Shown: positions 8,471 through 17,931, counted from the first letter of the stretch. The stretch: 32,828 nucleotides of DNA from an uncultured Saprospirales bacterium (GCA_913061325.1 CAJXUU010000020.1:1-32828); one strand, 5' to 3'. A program made the numbers and translations. The notes: generated by a model from the sequence alone, not told the origin.

Positions 8471-9814
8471 TTAGTTAATCCTTTCCTTAATCATTTTATA
8501 AATAGTGCTCTTTCCAATATCCAATTTTTTGGCTACTAACTTGACGTTATTGCTATATTTATTAAGAAAATATTCAATGATGTCGCAATCATATTCTCTT
8601 AGCGTTTTCTCTTTAGTTACAAAATGCTCGTCAGATTTTATTGCTGCATAAGTAATATCCTTAGCTACAACTTCATTCCCATCACACATAACACAAGATA
8701 AATCAACAATTGCTTTTAATTCTCTTACATTACCTGGAAAACTATAACTCAATAATTTTTCTTTTGCTCCATCAGAAAACCTAATTTCGTTTATATTATT
8801 ATCTTTTGTAAATGCCTCAAAAAAGTGCTTTGCCAGTATCAATATGTCTGAACCTCTATCCCTTAAAGGTGGCAATTCGATCGGCAACCCTATAACTCTA
8901 TAATAAAGATCCTCCCTAAATGTCCCTTCCTTTACCCCATCAATCAGGTTTTTATGCGTAGCAGTCAATAACCGAACATCCAATTTTATTTTTTCATTTC
9001 CTCCGACTCGAACAACTTCTCTTTCTTGAAGTACTCTAAGAATCTTACTTTGTACACTAAAATCCAATTCTGAAACTTCATCCAAGAAAATTGTGCCTCC
9101 TTGCGCCTCTTCAAATTTGCCAATTTTTCGCGTTACTGCACCAGTAAAAGCCCCCTTCTCATGTCCAAACAATTCACTTTCTACAAGTTCTTTTGGAATA
9201 GCTGCCATATTAACCGCTACAAAAGGCTTCTTTTTCCGATTGGAATTATAATGAATTGCTTTTGCAACCAACTCTTTACCCGTTCCTGTTTCTCCAGTTA
9301 TCGAGACATTAATATTTGTTTTTGTGGCTTTTTCAATCAATGAGAAAGTTTTCTTCATTGCACTACTTTGGCCAATTATAGACTTTTCAAAATCAAACTT
9401 TTGACCTAATTGCTCTTTCAGTACCTCTACTTCCTTTCTTAACCCAGCAGTTTCTCTCAATTTTAGAATGGAATTCCAAAGTATCTTTTTAGAATTATCA
9501 TCTTTGATGATATAATCCGAAACTCCAGATTTTAAGAGATCTACAGCTACAGAAACTTCTTCTTGTCCACTAATAACTATTACAGGAATAGAACTATTTA
9601 CAGCACATATCTTTTCAAATAACTTATCACCTTCCATATCAGGCAAGCCAAAGTCAATGCACACAACATCAGGATTCAGGTGCAAATTAGCTAAACAATC
9701 TTTCCCCAATTCAAAGACAGTTACATCATATTCTGGATTCAGTGAAAGGTGATACTTGAGTAGTTCCCCATACCAAGGATCATCTTCTACAATAAATATT
9801 TTAAATTGAGACAT
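8471..9814 (-). CDS. sigma-54-dependent response regulator (NtrC/AtoC-type: REC, AAA+, Fis-HTH)
   Basis: 447 aa; REC 'DVVCIDFGLPDMEG'; AAA+ 'GETGTGKELVAKAIH', 'GAFTGA' motif, 'GGTIFLDEVSEL', 'FREDLYYRV', 'FPGNVREL'; C-terminal HTH 'VKLVAKKLDIGKSTIYKMIKE'. Confidence 0.95.
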   Translation of the reverse strand: MSQFKIFIVEDDPWYGELLKYHLSLNPEYDVTVFELGKDCLANLHLNPDVVCIDFGLPDMEGDKLFEKICAVNSSIPVIVISGQEEVSVAVDLLKSGVSDYIIKDDNSKKILWNSILKLRETAGLRKEVEVLKEQLGQKFDFEKSIIGQSSAMKKTFSLIEKATKTNINVSITGETGTGKELVAKAIHYNSNRKKKPFVAVNMAAIPKELVESELFGHEKGAFTGAVTRKIGKFEEAQGGTIFLDEVSELDFSVQSKILRVLQEREVVRVGGNEKIKLDVRLLTATHKNLIDGVKEGTFREDLYYRVIGLPIELPPLRDRGSDILILAKHFFEAFTKDNNINEIRFSDGAKEKLLSYSFPGNVRELKAIVDLSCVMCDGNEVVAKDITYAAIKSDEHFVTKEKTLREYDCDIIEYFLNKYSNNVKLVAKKLDIGKSTIYKMIKERIN

Positions 9815-10034
9815 GAATAGTTCTTCTATTTAAATAAATCAAAAAGTTAAGGGAGTTCGCAGTCCTTAAAACAGCACACAAACTAAAGATATTATTTTCT
9901 GGATTAATACGTTGGATATATATTAATTAATATTGTTGACCTAGAAGTTCTACAACAACCAATTTTAGAGAAAAGTATATATTATGTCTAGTAAAATCAA
10001 TGCTACTAGTTAATAGAGATTAAATAAAAAACAA

Positions 10035-10092
10035 AATTTAAACCAGAAACCCTTTATGAATAACAATTCATAAAGGGTTTCTGGTTTAAATT
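10035..10092 (-). terminator. 27-bp perfect-stem hairpin with 4-nt loop, probable intrinsic terminator of the 10185..14393 gene
   Basis: Arm 10035-10061 AATTTAAACCAGAAACCCTTTATGAAT, loop AACA, arm 10066-10092 ATTCATAAAGGGTTTCTGGTTTAAATT. On the minus strand the hairpin is followed by TGTTTTTTATTTA (U-rich tract). Confidence 0.75.
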
Positions 10093-10184
10093 CCCATGAC
10101 ATCAGAACTTTTTAAGACAGCATTCTGTGGATACAAAAATCAAATTAAAACAAAAAGTCTAACAAATACATTTTCCGCATTATA

Positions 10185-13100
10185 TCACTGTTTAATAAAG
10201 CGCCCCGTTTTTACTATACCCAAAGCATCTTTATAGCGGATAAAATATCCTCCAGCTCCAAGTGTAGATATATCAAGATGATTTATTTTACTATCAGCTT
10301 CGAAGTTATAAATTTGTACACGCTTCCCCGAATCACTTATTACATCAATGTGAATAACTCCTCGTTCTTTTATTTCTCCAGTCTCGTAAACATCATCATT
10401 GACTAAATAACATTCTATTAAATCAATACCAGGGTTTGGAAATATATTTAAAAAAAAATCATCTGGAAGATTCTCAACTAGATTTATTGTATTCAAACAT
10501 TCATTAGTTTCTAAGTAAGGATTATAATCAAACTGGATTGAGGCTTTATTTATAATTTCACTTCCATTCGCAGCTCCTTCTTTAGCCATAATACTGTATT
10601 CAATAAAACCATGTGATTCAGATTCATTGTGCAAACTATCTAGCAAATTGATATCTCTAAAATACCATTCTAAAATATTTCCTTCCAATATGCGAAATAT
10701 ATGGGCATGGCTTACAATCCCAAGTTCTAAACTTATAAGATCCAAAAATTCTGGGAGCGTGTCAATCACTTTAACAAAAGACGCAGGATAATTTCCAACA
10801 TTTTGAAATCTAATTTTATACCTCAATCGAGTGTCGGGTTTTATAAGGTGACTAGAACCTACGCCATGAGGAGAGACTAAAATATCATTAGGATCTAAAG
10901 ACCCTACTATCATTTCTATCAAAGCCTCTGAATTATTATTATAATCAACTTCATCAAGTGATGTTCCAATATTTACAGTAATACTTTTTTGATCTCCTAA
11001 ACTTGCGTTGAGATCTACATAGTTCATTAGGTTTATAACCTTAGTTTCTCCAGCTAGTAAAGTATCTATATTCCAATAATAAATACTCCCTATTTGGTCA
11101 TCCCATGCTATTGAAGCAGACGCAAGAGATAAATCAGCATCAAATTCTAAATCCACTGTAGCGTCAAAAACATCCTTAGTACCCATATTTGAAATACTAA
11201 TCACCATTTCATTTTCAAACCCTCTTCGTAACACTGTAGTGCCTAAACTTATAGACAAGTCAGGTTTATCCTGAATGGCCAAATTTGGAAAATCAAATCC
11301 TGATAGTACCTGACCTACACTTGTTACGTTAACATTATGTGGATTGGGCTGACATATAGACTCATAATTCTCTGGAATATCCTGTTGAATATTATAAGAC
11401 CCTACAGGCAAAGAAATTTCATAATATCCACTATCGTTCGAAATCGCATAAATGGACCCAGAGCTTATAATTATCATCGTATTTGATATTGGCAATTCGC
11501 CTTCATCCTTAGTACAATTACTATTTGCGTCATGGTACAGATGTCCGCTAACTAAAGCGCCATCATCTTCTTTAATACTTAAAAATTGATCCGCAGAGAT
11601 GCTATCCATTGTTTGAACATATCCACTTGGCCAATGAACAACAACTGATATAACAGCCGTAGCATCCGATAACCCGAAGTGCTGGCTAAGTGTACTCTGA
11701 CTACCTGGACCACCTCCTGTCTGTCCCATTACCTCTCGCATTACTGTAGTATTAACGCCGTCAATAACAGCATTAACGTAAATTCGTGCCCCAATTGCAG
11801 AACGATTTGAATTGGTGCCTTCTAAACGTATTATTAAATAATGACCAGTTGCCAGATTGTTCACAAATACTCTATTACTTTCACTGCTATGGTTGGAAAT
11901 CACTAAATCTATATCACCATCTAGCTCAAGGTCTGTGGATGCAATTGCAAACGAATTGCCAACTGGACTGACAAATGGAGAGTCGGTAACTTTTCCAAAC
12001 GTACCATCTCCATTGTTCATATATAAAAACTTAGACCCATCTAAGTCATTCATTACCGCTAGATCAAGCCAACTATCATTGTCCAAATCTGCCCATACTG
12101 AACCATGCGAATTCCCTTTATCTTCTGCAACCCACCCAGTAATTACTTTTGTAAAATTTCCATTCCCATCATTTGTATAAAGAAAATTATGTTGATCAGA
12201 AGCATTGGCAACAAAAAGATCCAAGTCCAAGTCATTATCAAAATCTCCAAAACTTGCACCAACAGAATTACTTAGGTCACCCATTTCAATAGCGGAAAAA
12301 GACGTTCCTTCTTGATTAATGTATAAGACATTTGAAGTACCGTAATTGGGAATAAAACAATCAGACCAACCATCATTATTTACATCTGCCCAAATGGCTC
12401 CAATACTATTACTAGCTTCAGAAACAATCTCAAGACCATATGTTAATTCCATTGTTCCATCTCCCCTATTGCGGTACAATTGATTGAAATTTGTACCGAA
12501 ATAATCTGAAGTAAAAATATCTAACCATCCATCTCTATCAAAATCAACAAAACAAACATTGTGAGTATAGCCATCTGCCAGACCGATCAACGCACTACTT
12601 TGATTTACGAACGTCTGGTTATTATTCTTATAGAGTTGAATTGGATCTCCTACATTGTTAGCAATTACAACGTCTATTTGTCCATCATTATCAAAATCTC
12701 CCCAGGATGATGCCACCGTTGGAAAGAGATCATTCACCAAGTCCCCGCCCAGATGTTCTGTAAAGCTTCCAGACCCATCATTTAAAAATAATTTATTTTT
12801 GACAGTATCTACATAGGCTGGGACGAAAATATCATCATAGCCATCATCATTGAAATCTACCGCTGAGATACCCCAACTGTTCATCGAGACATTTACAACT
12901 GGATCATTTGTCAATTCTTGTAACGGTGGAGCTTCTGCACAATCAGAGTCTGCAGCATCAATATATCCATCCCCATCATTGTCAATGCCATCTGCACAAT
13001 CAGTTTCTAAGGTAGTTAAAGGCAAAGAAGTAACACATTCTGGATTTATATAAATAACAGGTGTATTAGTATTAACCGCTCCAGCTGTAGAAAGCTGTTT

Positions 13101-14393
13101 ACCAGCTAAAAACACACCCGCTCCGGCACTACATGCTCCGGCATGGGAAATGAAATTTCCTTTCACCACAGAGGCAGCTCCTATATTCACTGCACCAGTA
13201 GCAACGCCTGCTCCTCCAATCCAAAAAATATTACAACGCCTCGCCCCATTAGTTAATATCATTTTTGATAGTGCCGCTATATTAAATGCCCCGGCAACTC
13301 TCACAACAAAGATTGCATCAGGGTCACCTTCAGCATCAAGAGTAATAAGTCCTGATAAAGCCGCAGCTGAAAAGATATCGTACACCCCAGGAGTAAGTGT
13401 TTCATTAAGAAAAACTGCAGTATGTGTTTCAGTAGCTGGCAACATCATAAGAGAACTGTAAGCGAACTCTAAATCTACCACAGCTTGTGCTGTAAGCGCA
13501 TTTGCAATTTCCTGAGTTCCTATGTGAATTCCACTCGCAAAACCAGTGATCGCTCCCGCATTCGTGCCAATATTACCAATAATTCCGGAGGCTCCCGTAT
13601 TTCCGACAATACCTGCACTTGCGAAAAGCGAAAAGTCTGAAAGAACTCCCAATACATCAACAGCAGAAGCAGGATCACAGCTCGATTCACAAAATATTGG
13701 AATCGTACTGGTACAAGAAGGTTTAACTGCCACAGATCCCGCAGCATAAGTTATGACTCCACTCATACTAAACATTCTTCCTTCAAGAAGAACATTTGCA
13801 CCTAGGCCAACAGCTCCTGACTTTGAGAATAAGGTTCCCTTGAGATCAGCACCCGCTCCAATAGAAATAGCTCCATTAACTAGCCAGAAAATATTACAAG
13901 ATTGAACGCCACCAGTTAAAGTAATTGTTGCACCTGCCGTCCCGGTAAGTGCCCCATTCATCTTGATTATAAAGAAAGCATTGGGGTCACCTCCACCATC
14001 AAGCGTAAGAGAACCACCTATACTCCCAGCACTTGATATGGAATAAACGCCCGGATCAAGAACTTCGCCACCTCCAAAAGTAGGTGAATGAGTGCTAGGA
14101 AAGTCAACAAAAAGATCATTAAGATGGATGTATAATCTAAGTAAATCTTTACTAGCCTGATCCGTTACAGCATCACTACTATATGTATTACCATCATAAG
14201 ATCCTATTACTGAACCCAAATGGGTGCCCACATCTCCAGTAACGGTTCCTCCAGAATTAGTAATGTCTCCTGCTGCAGTAAAAGCTTCAAAAGAAGAAAG
14301 TATTCCTAAATTAGCTGTTTGACTAAAGCTTAGATTTGAAAACAACAATACTAAGAAAGCTGTTAGTGAAAATAACATTAATTTATTTGTCAT
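10185..14393 (-). CDS. secreted multidomain surface protein: two DUF3494 (ice-binding-like) domains, Asp-rich motif, FG-GAP/VCBS repeats, ASPIC/UnbV, SdrD-B-like domain, T9SS sorting domain
   Basis: 1402 aa; signal peptide 'LLFSNLSFSQ'; two DUF3494 repeats ('LGILSSFEAFTAAGDITNSGGTVTGDVGTH...' and 'LGVLSDFSLFASAGIVGNTGASGIIGNIGTN...'); 'DCADGIDNDGDGYIDAADSDC'; many 'DFDNDGxxDxxxAN' VCBS motifs; 'RSAIGARIYVNA...REVMGQTGGGPGSQS...VVVHWPSG' ASPIC/UnbV; C-terminal 'IFPNPG...GGYFIRY...GRFIKQ'. Confidence 0.9.
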   Translation of the reverse strand: MTNKLMLFSLTAFLVLLFSNLSFSQTANLGILSSFEAFTAAGDITNSGGTVTGDVGTHLGSVIGSYDGNTYSSDAVTDQASKDLLRLYIHLNDLFVDFPSTHSPTFGGGEVLDPGVYSISSAGSIGGSLTLDGGGDPNAFFIIKMNGALTGTAGATITLTGGVQSCNIFWLVNGAISIGAGADLKGTLFSKSGAVGLGANVLLEGRMFSMSGVITYAAGSVAVKPSCTSTIPIFCESSCDPASAVDVLGVLSDFSLFASAGIVGNTGASGIIGNIGTNAGAITGFASGIHIGTQEIANALTAQAVVDLEFAYSSLMMLPATETHTAVFLNETLTPGVYDIFSAAALSGLITLDAEGDPDAIFVVRVAGAFNIAALSKMILTNGARRCNIFWIGGAGVATGAVNIGAASVVKGNFISHAGACSAGAGVFLAGKQLSTAGAVNTNTPVIYINPECVTSLPLTTLETDCADGIDNDGDGYIDAADSDCAEAPPLQELTNDPVVNVSMNSWGISAVDFNDDGYDDIFVPAYVDTVKNKLFLNDGSGSFTEHLGGDLVNDLFPTVASSWGDFDNDGQIDVVIANNVGDPIQLYKNNNQTFVNQSSALIGLADGYTHNVCFVDFDRDGWLDIFTSDYFGTNFNQLYRNRGDGTMELTYGLEIVSEASNSIGAIWADVNNDGWSDCFIPNYGTSNVLYINQEGTSFSAIEMGDLSNSVGASFGDFDNDLDLDLFVANASDQHNFLYTNDGNGNFTKVITGWVAEDKGNSHGSVWADLDNDSWLDLAVMNDLDGSKFLYMNNGDGTFGKVTDSPFVSPVGNSFAIASTDLELDGDIDLVISNHSSESNRVFVNNLATGHYLIIRLEGTNSNRSAIGARIYVNAVIDGVNTTVMREVMGQTGGGPGSQSTLSQHFGLSDATAVISVVVHWPSGYVQTMDSISADQFLSIKEDDGALVSGHLYHDANSNCTKDEGELPISNTMIIISSGSIYAISNDSGYYEISLPVGSYNIQQDIPENYESICQPNPHNVNVTSVGQVLSGFDFPNLAIQDKPDLSISLGTTVLRRGFENEMVISISNMGTKDVFDATVDLEFDADLSLASASIAWDDQIGSIYYWNIDTLLAGETKVINLMNYVDLNASLGDQKSITVNIGTSLDEVDYNNNSEALIEMIVGSLDPNDILVSPHGVGSSHLIKPDTRLRYKIRFQNVGNYPASFVKVIDTLPEFLDLISLELGIVSHAHIFRILEGNILEWYFRDINLLDSLHNESESHGFIEYSIMAKEGAANGSEIINKASIQFDYNPYLETNECLNTINLVENLPDDFFLNIFPNPGIDLIECYLVNDDVYETGEIKERGVIHIDVISDSGKRVQIYNFEADSKINHLDISTLGAGGYFIRYKDALGIVKTGRFIKQ

Positions 14394-14461
14394 AATTTAT
14401 TTTTTTTCATACTGAAATGTGGAATTACCGAAAGTTCATTGGTCCTTTTAATGAGGTAGCT

Positions 14462-14755
14462 TCAAAAGGAATATATTGGTTCAATCTTAAATATCAACTC
14501 TTTTATGTGTTCGTTAAACATTGAAGCTCCGTAGATACCTGGTGGTAGTCTTTTAAAATAATTAGATCGAAACGAAGTATTACTGCTCACTATAGTACAA
14601 GCTTGAAAATTATTAAAATCGTTATCTATGCGATCTAGAAAACAATCATTATCATCGTCAATTCTATTTTTGCATATTTCTTGAGCAGATATATGGAATC
14701 CAAGACAAATAAAGAGAGCAAGTGCTAGGGATTGAGTACGTTTTATGTTCTTCAT
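14462..14755 (-). pseudogene. probable truncated remnant of an Asp-rich-motif secreted surface protein
   Basis: 97 aa; signal peptide followed by 'EICKNRIDDDNDCFLDRIDNDFNNFQAC', a degenerate form of the C-x-DGIDNDGDG-x-D motif that normally precedes long FG-GAP-type surface proteins; ends soon after. Confidence 0.45.
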
Positions 14756-14920
14756 AACCTAGAAGGCTTTAAAATCGTACCTATTTTGTAATATACTGAT
14801 TGATAATCTATTATAAATTTCCTATGCTAAATGTTTTCCATAACATAGACCTATTTCCATTAAATGGACAAAATTGAGTGGTGAGTACGATAGGCACTCA
14901 TTCTTTTTGATTATTTTTTT

Positions 14921-15287
14921 TTGAACTATGCTAATATTATTAACAATGTCAAGGTCTTGAAGCTCAGAGTTCCAGAATCATACATCGGTAGAATCCAAGT
15001 TGCAGAATACTTTAGAGCCTTTTTACTGGGTAGACCAGACTGGGCGGCAAAAGATGGAAGGTTATTGAGTTTAGAAAATTTGGGGTATTTAACCGAGAAA
15101 CAGTTCTTGAGGTAGGAAGTTATAATCATAATACAGTTAGAAGAACAGCTGGAGCTAACCATAAAAATGAATACCTACTTATAGATTAAACAAGCTACTT
15201 TATAAAGTAGCAAATCTACCTGATCCTTTGTGCTGGACAGAAGCTCCATCTGACAATGACATGTTAGGCAGACAAAAAAATCGATAA
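14921..15287 (+). pseudogene. frameshifted coding remnant of unknown family
   Basis: Protein-like segments in successive frames: 'NVKVLKLRVPESYIGRIQVAEYFRAFLLGRPDW' (frame of ORF 14921..15115), then 'RWKVIEFRKFGVFNRETVLEVGSYNHNTVRRTAGANHKNEYLLID*' (ends 15189), then 'LNKLLYKVANLPDPLCWTEAPSDNDMLGRQKNR*' (15186..15287). Confidence 0.4.
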
Positions 15288-15988
15288 ACATGAGACACTA
15301 AAGAATGTCTAAAATTACATAAATCCATGTTTCATGAATAAGAAATTTGGCATTCTAGGATATGTCAGCGCCCCCCATTGGTTAATAGTCCAGTGGTTTG
15401 CTCCATATGTAGAGGCAGGAGAATTAATTTATTTTCCATTATGACTATTCTAGGATTAGCCAATTTTCCATTTTTCTTTGCTCTATTGTTTCCCATATAT
15501 ACTTTCGCAAGCTTTATCAGTATATATTTCATGCTTATTCAAGAGCTCACTTACCATAATTATGAGTCAGCAGCTGATATTCTAGCATTGATAAAAACAG
15601 CACTCTTAGAGCCTTTTCTATATCACCCAAAACCCGTCGTGTAGAATATCAAATGAAATATTGATCATTTCACAGGCAATCATAAGGGATGGGGAGAGAT
15701 GACTCGAAAGAGGTTTAAGAAAGAGGGGGCGTAAATTACCTTAAAGCCCCAACCCAATATGTCCCTTTACACTAATGTGAATATCTTCAGTATCATAGAT
15801 GCAAGTATAAACCAATATAATATTAAATGTTGAATATAAAACCACGGATATGGACTCGACATTTAACACCTATCAAATATTAGACTCAATATTCTCAGAT
15901 TATAGCTTTCAATTTCCTATTATTGTACTACTCTAGCCACAATTTTCAATTAATAATGTGCAGCTTCAATTGCACTTGGATAATAAAT

Positions 15989-17899
15989 ATGAAAGATCAG
16001 ACAATTGATCCAACCGATACTAGAGTCTACTTTATATGTGGAGTTTCAGGTTGTGGCAAAAGCACAGTCGGAAGGGCACTTTCAAAAAAAATAGATCTAC
16101 CATTTTTTGATGGGGATGATTTTCATCCTAAGGAGAATGTTGCAAAAATGGCATCTGGTCAACCACTAGACGATAAGGATCGGAAAAGATGGCTAACAGC
16201 TATTAATAAGCTCATTTCACAATCAGAGGATGGGTTGATCGTAGCGTGTTCTGCACTTAAAGAAAAATACAGAGCACAATTATCAGAAGATATAACAAAA
16301 AAGATTCACTGGATATTTTTAAATGGTGATTTTGATTTGATTTATAACAGAATGATTTCTAGGATTGATCATTTCATGGGCCCTAACTTGCTTCAGTCAC
16401 AGTTTGACATACTCGAAATTCCTAACTATGCGATAGAATGTGACATCAAATACTCTGTTGAAAAGATAGTACAAAACATTAGAATACAAACATTACAAAT
16501 GAAAAAACAACTTGGACTTATAGGTCTTGGAGTGATGGGAAAGAGCCTAGCGCGAAACTTTGCGGACAAAGGTATCAGCCTAAGTCTATACAATAGATTT
16601 GTAAAAGGATCAGAAGACGAAATAGCTAAAAATTTCATTGAGTCCTATCCTGTTCTCGATACAGCGGAAGGACATGAAGATTTACAGGAATTTGTGCAAT
16701 CTCTAAAAACTCCACGAACAGTATTTTTAATGATTTCTGCAGGAGCTGCGGTGGATGACACCATAGAGAAATTGATCCCCTTATTGGATAAAGGTGACCT
16801 AATTATTGATGGTGGAAATTCTCATTATAAACTGACTCAAGAAAGAAACGATAAACTCTCCGCTCATGGGATATATTTCATTGGTACTGGAGTTTCTGGT
16901 GGTGAAGAAGGTGCACTTAAAGGACCATCCATCATGCCAGGCGGAGAACCCGAGGCTTATGCTATCTGTAAGGATGCATTAGAAGCTATAGCGGCCAAAG
17001 ATATAAATGGAGGATCATGTTGTGGCTACATAGGAAAAGGAGGCGCTGGTCATTTTGTGAAAATGGTCCACAATGGAATGGAATATGCCGAGATGCAATT
17101 CTTAGCTGAGATATATGGCTTGCTGAGGTATTCGGCAGGTTATGACACAGACTTTATAGCAAACCTATTCGAGACTTGGACTAAGACTGATCTTAATAGT
17201 TATCTATTAGAAATTACTATAGAAGTATTGAGGAAAAAAGAAGATGATATTCACCTCGTTGATATTATTCTAGACAAGGCTGGTAACAAAGGAACAGGAA
17301 GCTGGACTACCATCGCTGCATGTGAGCTAGGCGTTCCAGTAAACACATTGACCGCTGCATTATTTGCAAGGTATCAGTCCGCATTCAAAGAAGAAAGACA
17401 ATCCGCAGAAAAACTATATGGTAAACAATTTAATAAAAGAGAAATCGATCTTACTTCACTTGCGGATGCGTACAAGGTTGCAAGAATCATCAACCATCAT
17501 CAAGGAATACAACTAATCTATGCTGCATCTGAATCCTATAATTGGAATATAGACATGCCTGAGGTTGCAAGAATCTGGACTAACGGGTGTATAATTAGGT
17601 CCGAATTAATGGAAGACCTAAAAGTGAAACTGAAAGAGGAACCTATCTTACTCAAACATGCAACCTATGTAAATATCGTCAACAATGGTATGGAATCTCT
17701 TAGAAAAGTTTGTTCACAAGCTATACTTTCAGGATCTGCAATTCCATGTCTCAATTCTGCATTGACATACGTCGAGACATATATAAACGAGCAGTCAACT
17801 GCCAATATCATCCAAGGTCAAAGAGATTATTTTGGTGCACACAGATATCAAAGAAAAGATGACCCAATTGGTCCTTCACATCATACAATTTGGAATTAA
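15989..17899 (+). CDS. gntK-gnd: bifunctional gluconokinase / 6-phosphogluconate dehydrogenase (decarboxylating) fusion
   Basis: N-terminal P-loop 'YFICGVSGCGKSTVGRALSKKIDLPFFDGDDFHPKENVAKMASGQPLDDKDRKRWL' (GntK); C-terminal 'LGLIGLGVMGKSLARNFADKG', 'GTGVSGGEEGALKGPSIMPGG', 'KMVHNGMEYAEMQ', 'QGQRDYFGAHRYQRKD' (6PGDH). The Met at 15989 is preferred over the ORF-track start at 15923. Confidence 0.93.
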   Translation: MKDQTIDPTDTRVYFICGVSGCGKSTVGRALSKKIDLPFFDGDDFHPKENVAKMASGQPLDDKDRKRWLTAINKLISQSEDGLIVACSALKEKYRAQLSEDITKKIHWIFLNGDFDLIYNRMISRIDHFMGPNLLQSQFDILEIPNYAIECDIKYSVEKIVQNIRIQTLQMKKQLGLIGLGVMGKSLARNFADKGISLSLYNRFVKGSEDEIAKNFIESYPVLDTAEGHEDLQEFVQSLKTPRTVFLMISAGAAVDDTIEKLIPLLDKGDLIIDGGNSHYKLTQERNDKLSAHGIYFIGTGVSGGEEGALKGPSIMPGGEPEAYAICKDALEAIAAKDINGGSCCGYIGKGGAGHFVKMVHNGMEYAEMQFLAEIYGLLRYSAGYDTDFIANLFETWTKTDLNSYLLEITIEVLRKKEDDIHLVDIILDKAGNKGTGSWTTIAACELGVPVNTLTAALFARYQSAFKEERQSAEKLYGKQFNKREIDLTSLADAYKVARIINHHQGIQLIYAASESYNWNIDMPEVARIWTNGCIIRSELMEDLKVKLKEEPILLKHATYVNIVNNGMESLRKVCSQAILSGSAIPCLNSALTYVETYINEQSTANIIQGQRDYFGAHRYQRKDDPIGPSHHTIWN

Positions 17900-17931
17900 A
17901 ATTTAGTATTCCAACCTCTAAAAACTAAGCT

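Noticed and set aside
13150-13461. Plus-strand Ala/Pro-rich ORFs (also 12850..13053, 13546..13749) and minus ORF 13520..13747
   Set aside because: Shadow frames of the repetitive Gly/Ala-rich DUF3494 coding sequence.
10185-14393. DUF3494/VCBS repeats as a phase-variable or DNA-level tandem repeat tract
   Set aside because: Repeats are divergent at nucleotide level; they reflect protein domain repetition, not a simple DNA repeat.
15194-15211. 18-bp perfect palindrome GCTACTTTATAAAGTAGC as a mobile-element end or regulator site
   Set aside because: No matching partner repeat, target duplication or adjacent recombinase; a chance or terminator-like dyad is as likely.
15378-15644. Hydrophobic 88-aa plus-strand ORF
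   Set aside because: No recognisable motif, no evident start context; kept only as part of the low-coding interval and not called as a gene.
14400-15920. CRISPR array, tRNA or rRNA genes (searched here and elsewhere by eye)
   Set aside because: No regular direct repeats with spacers and no convincing cloverleaf/T-loop signature seen; a tool such as tRNAscan-SE or a CRISPR finder would be needed to exclude fully.
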